This document shows positions 1 to 3,277 of a DNA stretch of 6,653 nt, piece by piece. The first letter of the stretch is position 1. Each line of letters begins with the position of its first letter. Position numbers and translations under genes: made by a program. The stretch spans positions 1-6,653 of the forward strand of contig PAUV01000096.1 of the NCBI GenBank assembly GCA_002712845.1. The letters are read 5' to 3'. A model generated the notes under the pieces. The model did no database searches. It saw only the letters and a list, made by a program, of their open reading frames with translations, and was not told the DNA's origin. This DNA comes from Rhodopirellula sp. GTDB taxonomy: Bacteria > Planctomycetota > Planctomycetia > Pirellulales > Pirellulaceae.

Positions 1-2
1 TC

Positions 3-194
3 ACAGTCGAAGATTGTGAAGCGGTGCTGATTTGTTTGAGCACGCGACGTTTCGTGGTCGCTCGTCCCGGTGAGCCTCGTGATTTGTGGCCGGTCGATGG
101 GGGCTGGGAAAAACTGAGGGATCTGAAACCGGGTGATGAAGTGATTTACAAAGGAAACGTCACGACAGTCCGTGCGGTTGACGTTTATCGTTAA
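3..194 (+). CDS. C-terminal end of an unrecognised small protein (5' partial)
   Basis: An open frame runs from the window edge to a TAA at 192-194, giving the last 63 residues of a protein whose start lies outside. The visible part begins TVEDCEAVLICLSTRR, carries a 'VARPGEPRDLWPVDGGWEKL' stretch and ends with the compact, beta-rich tail LKPGDEVIYKGNVTTVRAVDVYR. The 'L-x-PGDEV-x-Y-x-G' element resembles a turn in small SH3-like or Hint-like beta barrels, but that is only a resemblance and I assign no function. The other two forward frames contain early stops, and the codon choice in this frame is even, which supports real coding. No signal peptide or membrane segment is visible in the part seen. 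It is convergent with the zinc-ribbon gene at 270-608. Confidence 0.6.
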   Translation, partial: TVEDCEAVLICLSTRRFVVARPGEPRDLWPVDGGWEKLRDLKPGDEVIYKGNVTTVRAVDVYR

Positions 195-224
195 TTTTTC
201 CTTGCCCTTGCTCTCCGAAAAATT
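193..224. terminator. Possible weak bidirectional terminator hairpin between convergent genes
   Basis: A perfect 8-bp inverted repeat, AATTTTTC (193-200) and GAAAAATT (217-224), is separated by 16 bases. It starts inside the stop codon of the left-edge gene and lies before the stop of the convergent gene at 270. The arms are A/T-rich, so on either strand the hairpin ends in a U-rich side, as in some bidirectional terminators. The stem is weak and the loop long, so this is a candidate only. Confidence 0.25.
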
Positions 225-269
225 CTGTTTTGCTTTCAGGGACTTCAACGAGTTTGACCCGTTTGCGTT

Positions 270-608
270 TTATCTCTCGGTGATGTCCAACGCGGGATTG
301 ATTGCCAGGTCCCATTGCAGCAGGATGAGGTCGTCGCGATTGGCCCAGCGACTATTCGCTCCCCACAACGCATCATGACAGACAGGGCATTTTGCGTTTT
401 CGACGTCAGGATAGTGATGAGCGGTGGTCAGATCGGGTTCCAACCAGATCGCATCGCATTCATCGCACACCACGAGTCCATGAGGTGATGCAGGGTTGAG
501 GATTGAAGCCTGTTCGGAGACGTCATCACGTTGAGTGCCGCAAATTCGTATGCCGCAAAGTCCACCACCACAAAGTGGGCAGAAATCGATTGAATGTTGG
601 GGGCTCAT
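270..608 (-). CDS. Small cysteine-rich zinc-ribbon-like protein
   Basis: A 112-residue protein of unknown function. It has three CxxC pairs, C10-P-L-C13, C48-D-E-C51 and C74-P-V-C77, plus C18 and C23, which is enough cysteine for two tetrahedral zinc sites. 'CPLCGGGL', 'VVCDECDAIWLEPD' and 'CPVCHDALWG' read like consecutive zinc-knuckle turns. There is no signal peptide or membrane helix, so it should be cytoplasmic. Small proteins with this look occur in planctomycetes as lineage-restricted hypotheticals; that is recollection, not a search. The ATG at 606-608 starts just before the first cysteine pair. No clear Shine-Dalgarno precedes it, which is common in this phylum. It is the last of three tandem minus-strand genes, 129 bases below the two-helix membrane protein. 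Zinc binding is inferred, and a nucleic-acid or protein-binding role cannot be told apart. Confidence 0.75.
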   Translation of the reverse strand: MSPQHSIDFCPLCGGGLCGIRICGTQRDDVSEQASILNPASPHGLVVCDECDAIWLEPDLTTAHHYPDVENAKCPVCHDALWGANSRWANRDDLILLQWDLAINPALDITER

Positions 609-737
609 GTCAGGAAAAAAGATGCTTGTGTGGTGGCTGCGTCAGAATGAACAAGTGTCAGGTACGTGAAACTTTTAGGCTTCATGAACTTGAAGCGTGG
701 TGTTGTTGTTTGAATTTGTTGTGTCAAGTCGAGTCGA
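609..737 (-). other. Intergenic spacer with a small hairpin
   Basis: This 129-base gap lies between two tandem minus-strand genes. The only structure I see is a perfect 6-bp hairpin, GCTTCA (679-684) and TGAAGC (691-696), with a 6-base loop. It is not followed by a T-run on the minus strand, so it is a poor Rho-independent terminator. No convincing promoter boxes are visible. The spacing makes a separate promoter for the zinc-ribbon gene possible. Confidence 0.3.
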
Positions 738-1172
738 TCACTTCGTTCTTTTTTTATTTGTTGGATCAGCCGTGCCGCTTGATGTTGTTGTAGATGCTTG
801 ATGTATTTCTCGCCTGTTTAACATGAGTGCTATCAGCGTAAGCGGTGTTCCTAACAAGATTACTCCAACAAATAGGATGGGGCTCCATGATGAATACAGG
901 CCATAGACACATGCTATCAGCGGCGAAGTGATTGAAAAACCGATTAACTGGCGGGTGCTCAGTCGTTTAATTGGATTTGCAATTGCAGAGGGTTGGTAGG
1001 GATTTAGACAGTCTTGCTCTTGTTCGCTTGTTGCATCGGTGACTGCATTCGTATTTTTCTTCACGTATTCAATCCCTGCATGACGGATCCGATCATCTTC
1101 ATGTTGTCCGTCAACCAGCATGGCGTGCGTACGAACCACAGCAAATGAATTGTAGGGTATCGAATCACTCAT
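738..1172 (-). CDS. Small two-helix membrane protein with NPYQPS motif
   Basis: The longest form is 144 residues. Residues 57-62 are NPYQPS, a short motif often seen near the N-terminus of small planctomycete membrane proteins (family knowledge from memory). Two hydrophobic helices follow, at about 76-93 (LIGFSITSPLIACVYGLY) and 98-118 (PILFVGVILLGTPLTLIALML), then a polar tail ending in NKKRTK. No catalytic motif is visible and I cannot assign a function. The start is uncertain. The ATG at 1170-1172 has no nearby ribosome site. An in-frame GTG at 1062-1064 (residue 37) has AGGGA eight bases upstream and would give a 108-residue protein with NPYQPS close to its N-terminus, as is usual for the motif. 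It lies downstream of the membrane-anchored gene at 1290-2162 on the same strand. A small membrane-protein partner of that product is conceivable but unproven. Confidence 0.7.
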   Translation of the reverse strand: MSDSIPYNSFAVVRTHAMLVDGQHEDDRIRHAGIEYVKKNTNAVTDATSEQEQDCLNPYQPSAIANPIKRLSTRQLIGFSITSPLIACVYGLYSSWSPILFVGVILLGTPLTLIALMLNRREIHQASTTTSSGTADPTNKKRTK

Positions 1173-1289
1173 CGGTGCAAAAAACGGTGATCCTCGTCAG
1201 CATGACGTGCTTGCTGCGTATTGAGAGATGAAGCGACGAGTTGAAAGCACGCATTCAGCATTCGAAGATGGCGTTGCGTCTGTCACGAT
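1173..1289 (-). other. Intergenic spacer between tandem minus-strand genes
   Basis: This 117-base gap holds a perfect 7-bp inverted repeat, CGTGCTT (1206-1212) and AAGCACG (1245-1251), with a 32-base loop. There is no T-run beside it on the minus strand, so I do not call a terminator. No clear promoter is visible for the gene that follows. Confidence 0.25.
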
Positions 1290-2162
1290 TTACATGGGAT
1301 AGGCAGTGATAACGCGTTTGCCCTCGAGTACCAGACGTACCCGTCTGGCCATTGGATTGCGACGACGATCACCCTCTTGTCCACCCACGAATCCGATGCG
1401 TTTTCCTAGATCAACTGTATAGATTGTGCGATTGCGGTCCACGGTCTTGGTTGTTCGTTGGTTCTTTTGAGCACGCTGGTAAGCATCATCAATGGTCTTC
1501 AACGCGCCCTGCATGCCTCCATCAAATACACCATGTTTGCCGGGCCGTTTGGGCTGGTTTTGGACGTGTCGGCGTAAGTGATCCAGACGATGGCCTTCGG
1601 CACTACCGGGGCCGTAAATCAAACCAGCGGGCGACAAGTATTGGTCTTTTGAAATTTCCTGTAGCAAACCATGAACCAGCGTTCCGGTTTGATCCGGGCT
1701 TTGCCGGTTATTATCGGAGCTTTGACTTCGCTGGCCTTGGTTGCTGGGCGGCCCTCTGGGCTGGTCACTGCTGGAAGAGTTTTTTGACGCGGCCGTTGGT
1801 GATCTTTGGGAGCTGCCTATTTTCTGACGTGAGTCATCATCCATCGCGGGTGTGTTCTGTCCGAATTCTTTGGACGCACGGCTACCCGCTGTGTTTTCAA
1901 TGTCCGCGTTTGTAGGGTTTCTGACAGTCGGTTCCGTTTGAGCGGATTTTGCGGCCCCCTGCTGTTTTGAATTGGTATCAAGTTGCTGTGATTTTCCCTC
2001 TTGTCCGTTGAGGCGTTGGCCATCCGAACTATTTTGAGAAGTGGTGGCGGCGTCCGGCTGGAGCTGGATTAGCTGTTGCAGTTCGGGCGGCAACAGCGTG
2101 TAGCCTGCGAGCATGAGCAGCAGAATGCCAAGTCCGACAAGCTTTTGTTTTGATTTGTTCAT
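1290..2162 (-). CDS. Membrane-anchored protein with Q/S-rich linker and nuclease-toxin-like C-terminal domain
   Basis: A 290-residue protein in three parts. Residues 1-6 are basic (MNKSKQ) and 7-25 form one hydrophobic helix (KLVGLGILLLMLAGYTLLP), consistent with a signal anchor. Residues 30-160 are low-complexity, rich in Gln, Ser, Asn and Lys, typical of a flexible extracytoplasmic spacer. Residues 162-290 form a compact domain with GHRLDHLRRH (190-199), KHGVFD (209-214), IYTVDLGKRIGFVGG (247-261) and a final strand RVRLVLEGKRVITAYPM. Helices rich in His and Arg followed by short strands ending in 'VITAYP' recall the BECR (barnase/EndoU/colicin E5/RelE) RNase fold seen at the C-termini of polymorphic toxins. 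This is inference from layout, not a proven match. I chose the ATG at 2160-2162 because it places a textbook anchor at the N-terminus. An in-frame GTG at 2226-2228 would add 22 residues. No obvious immunity gene is adjacent, and the domain could be a non-toxic lineage-specific module. Confidence 0.75.
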   Translation of the reverse strand: MNKSKQKLVGLGILLLMLAGYTLLPPELQQLIQLQPDAATTSQNSSDGQRLNGQEGKSQQLDTNSKQQGAAKSAQTEPTVRNPTNADIENTAGSRASKEFGQNTPAMDDDSRQKIGSSQRSPTAASKNSSSSDQPRGPPSNQGQRSQSSDNNRQSPDQTGTLVHGLLQEISKDQYLSPAGLIYGPGSAEGHRLDHLRRHVQNQPKRPGKHGVFDGGMQGALKTIDDAYQRAQKNQRTTKTVDRNRTIYTVDLGKRIGFVGGQEGDRRRNPMARRVRLVLEGKRVITAYPM

Positions 2163-2282
2163 GGATGCTGCTTTTGACCGTGCGACTGTTGTCAGGTCAA
2201 CCAGATGTGGATTCACACGGTTGATCACTGTTGCGGAACACGCTTTTTATATCAGTGACTTGTAGAAAGGAAATATCGACAT
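2163..2282. promoter_or_regulatory. Divergent intergenic region with inverted repeat
   Basis: This 120-base stretch separates two divergent genes, so it should hold promoters for both. A perfect 6-bp inverted repeat, TCACTG (2225-2230) and CAGTGA (2253-2258), lies 28 bp centre to centre around an A/T-rich core containing TTTTTATAT. The core could supply a -10 element for the + gene, but I find no -35 box at proper spacing. A 6-bp repeat can arise by chance. The call rests mainly on the divergent gene arrangement. Confidence 0.35.
2266..2271 (+). promoter_or_regulatory. Ribosome binding site for the small exported protein
   Basis: AAAGGA lies 11 bases before the ATG at 2283-2285, in the run TGTAGAAAGGAAATATCGAC. 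It is one of the few clear Shine-Dalgarno sequences in the window and supports that start codon. Confidence 0.55.
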
Positions 2283-2558
2283 ATGAAGAATCTGCTTTTA
2301 ATAGGATGCGCTTTGCTTGCCAGTTGCGTGACTCTTGGCGAGGTGAAAGCTGCTGAACCCGGTTGGTCACCCGTAATCGTTGCAACAGGTGATTACCGTC
2401 AGGAATTAGAGAAAACACCTATAGTTCGTCGTCCTTATCGACCCTTTCACTTTTACGGTAACACGGTACGACGAATGCATTATCGCGGTACTCCCGTTCC
2501 CACGCCACGTGATCTGATCACTACCGGGCTGTTTCCTGTCATGGCGCGAAATCGGTGA
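2283..2558 (+). CDS. Small exported protein, Arg/Tyr-rich, planctomycete-type hypothetical
   Basis: A 91-residue protein. Residues 1-3 (MKN) and the hydrophobic stretch LLLIGCALLASCVTL (4-18) form an export signal. Two processing routes are possible. One is signal peptidase I cutting near A23/A24 (VKA-A). The other is lipoprotein processing at C15, preceded by LLAS, a good lipobox with a short hydrophobic region. The mature part is basic and aromatic: ATGDYRQELEKTPIVRRPYR, then FHFYGNTVRRMHYRGTPVPTPRD. These blocks read as a tightly conserved short family rather than random sequence, and I recall similar small secreted hypotheticals in Rhodopirellula. No enzyme motif is visible, and a structural or cell-surface binding role is a guess. 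The AAAGGA site upstream supports the start. It is divergent from the membrane-anchored gene at 1290-2162 and is followed by a possible terminator. Confidence 0.8.
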   Translation: MKNLLLIGCALLASCVTLGEVKAAEPGWSPVIVATGDYRQELEKTPIVRRPYRPFHFYGNTVRRMHYRGTPVPTPRDLITTGLFPVMARNR

Positions 2559-2577
2559 TTTCCGCCTGCTCATCTGT

Positions 2578-2610
2578 GCTCGAACGATAAGAATCCAAGA
2601 GCCTTTTTTT
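2578..2610 (+). terminator. Candidate terminator after the small exported protein gene
   Basis: A 7-base T-run (2604-2610) follows a short stem, GCTC (2578-2581) and GAGC (2599-2602), about 45 bases past the stop codon at 2556-2558. The stem has only 4 bp and a 17-base loop, so it is weak. An alternative pairing, CCAAG (2595-2599) with CTTGG (2613-2617), would place the T-run in a loop instead. The call rests mainly on the T-run and its location. Confidence 0.25.
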
Positions 2611-2641
2611 CGCTTGGTGCGCTACCCTGACTTAGGTGTTG

Positions 2642-2697
2642 ATCGATGGTGGCTACATCGATTTGGTGGTTCAGGCCAGGTTGCGGCCTGCTGACCA
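2642..2697. repeat. Two adjacent hairpins in the intergenic region
   Basis: The first is a perfect 7-bp hairpin, ATCGATG (2642-2648) and CATCGAT (2656-2662), with a 7-base loop. Ten bases further is a second, CAGGCC (2672-2677) and GGCCTG (2685-2690), also with a 7-base loop. It can extend through TGGT (2667-2670) and ACCA (2694-2697) across a small internal loop. Neither is followed by a T-run, so they do not look like terminators. They may be part of a folded RNA continuing to about 2886. Confidence 0.4.
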
Positions 2698-2746
2698 ATA
2701 GTGCGAGAGGGGTGCAGTGCTTCTGTTTTCATAGGAAGCTCGCCCG

Positions 2747-2824
2747 ATGGCTGGTGCCCGAAATCATTTCGAGTCGCTCACGCCTTCTCGTGAGGATCAA
2801 GCGAGTCGTTTGGAGAGGGAATGA
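2747..2824 (+). CDS. Candidate 25-residue micro-ORF with a good ribosome site
   Basis: The ATG at 2747 opens a frame for 25 residues that begins MAGARNHFESLTPSRE and ends in LERE before TGA at 2822-2824. AGGAAG (2733-2738) sits 8 bases upstream, the ideal Shine-Dalgarno spacing and better than that of most genes in this window. The peptide is hydrophilic with ordinary codons and has no signal or membrane segment. I do not recognise it. It could be a leader peptide, the surviving start of a decayed gene, or chance. The first codons also form one arm of the long inverted repeat at 2748-2880, so translation and folding would compete. Confidence 0.25.
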   Translation: MAGARNHFESLTPSREDQASRLERE

Positions 2825-2880
2825 TTCGGGAGTCGCCCGACAGAAAGTCTGAAATCACGTTCAGGTCGAGGCACCAGCCA
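2748..2880. repeat. Long-range inverted repeat enclosing nested hairpins; possible structured RNA
   Basis: TGGCTGGTGCC (2748-2758) is the exact reverse complement of GGCACCAGCCA (2870-2880). With one bulged A at 2869 the pairing continues three more base pairs inward (2759-2761 with 2866-2868). The enclosed segment contains CTCACG (2777-2782) with CGTGAG (2789-2794) and TCGGG (2826-2830) with CCCGA (2836-2840). A competing pairing joins CCCG plus AATCATT (2757-2768) to AATGATT plus CGGG (2820-2830), and it excludes both the outer helix and the second hairpin. Nested and mutually exclusive helices are typical of folded or switching RNA. I do not recognise RNase P RNA, tmRNA, SRP RNA, 6S RNA or a known riboswitch. 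A small transposon-like element with terminal repeats is an alternative, but no target duplication is visible. Confidence 0.35.
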
Positions 2881-2886
2881 GCCTAA
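2821..2886 (+). CDS. Candidate 21-residue micro-ORF overlapping the previous one (ATGA)
   Basis: The ATG at 2821 overlaps the TGA of the preceding micro-ORF in the classical ATGA arrangement of translational coupling. GGAG (2812-2815) and AGGG (2816-2819) lie just upstream. The 21-residue product starts MIRESPDRKSE, ends SRHQPA and stops at TAA 2884-2886. It is polar and basic and I do not recognise it. Its last codons form the right arm of the long inverted repeat. The coding call is weak because frames this short arise readily by chance. Confidence 0.18.
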   Translation: MIRESPDRKSEITFRSRHQPA

Positions 2887-3277
2887 ACGGTTCTTGAGTT
2901 TGTGATCCCTGCCGGAATCCCACATCAGATTTGAGATTCCTGTGAATCGGAAAAGATCGCCGCAGTTTGCGTCTGGATGTTAGAATGTGAGCTAGGAGCA
3001 AACTTCTGAATCTGTTGCGAATAGCAGGGTGTCAAAGGCATGGTAAAAGTTATGTGGCTTGACGCGGTTGAATGCCTGCTCGCCAGAACCTGATCGCTAC
3101 AGTTCGATTTGCTCTGGGATGATCGAGATGGGTGTGGGATGATCTCTTACCGCATGGCCTCGCGGAAGTTTGCGGTCAGCAATAGCCTGGCTAGACCGGC
3201 CAGTCAGTGAATTGAGTTTCAATATGAGTTCTAACGCATCAGTCACCCTCAGGAATCAGCAAGGTGATGTGCGAGGG
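2887..3277 (+). promoter_or_regulatory. Leader and upstream region of the large lipoprotein gene
   Basis: About 390 bases contain no gene I can support. TAGAAT (2981-2986) resembles a -10 box but has no matching -35 at 16-18 bp. A 10-bp direct repeat lies at 3115-3144. A small hairpin, CTGGC (3187-3191) and GCCAG (3199-3203), lies within the longer possible reading frame of the next gene. The promoter is presumably here or in the structured stretch before it. Confidence 0.3.
3115..3144. repeat. 10-bp direct repeat, 20-bp period, upstream of the large gene
   Basis: TGGGATGATC occurs at 3115-3124 and again at 3135-3144, exactly 20 bp apart, close to two helical turns. Two copies on the same face of the DNA could bind a dimeric regulator. 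GAGAT (3125-3129) can also pair with ATCTC (3142-3146). Position and phasing support an operator, but no regulator is encoded nearby. Confidence 0.35.

Noticed and set aside
503..793. 96-residue plus-strand ORF
   Set aside because: It overlaps the zinc-ribbon gene antisense and the end of the membrane protein gene, and has a Cys/Arg-rich shadow composition.
1352..1915. 187-residue plus-strand ORF
   Set aside because: It lies antisense to the membrane-anchored gene, and its Cys/Trp/Arg/His-rich composition is typical of a shadow frame.
2646..2852. 68-residue plus-strand ORF in the intergenic region
   Set aside because: Its product is rich in Trp, Cys and Arg with no recognisable pattern, it has no ribosome site at its start, and it runs across several hairpins in the wrong frame relative to the better-supported micro-ORFs.
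2748..2880. MITE-like mobile element with 11-bp terminal repeats
   Set aside because: The flanks show no target-site duplication, only one copy is visible, and the inner nested hairpins fit a folded RNA better.
3040..3093. 17-residue ORF starting ATGGTAAAAGTTATG
   Set aside because: AAAGG lies only one base before the ATG, too close for use, and the peptide shows no pattern.
3085..3130. tRNA-like GTTCGAT T-loop motif near 3102
   Set aside because: No acceptor, anticodon or D-arm pairing can be built around it.
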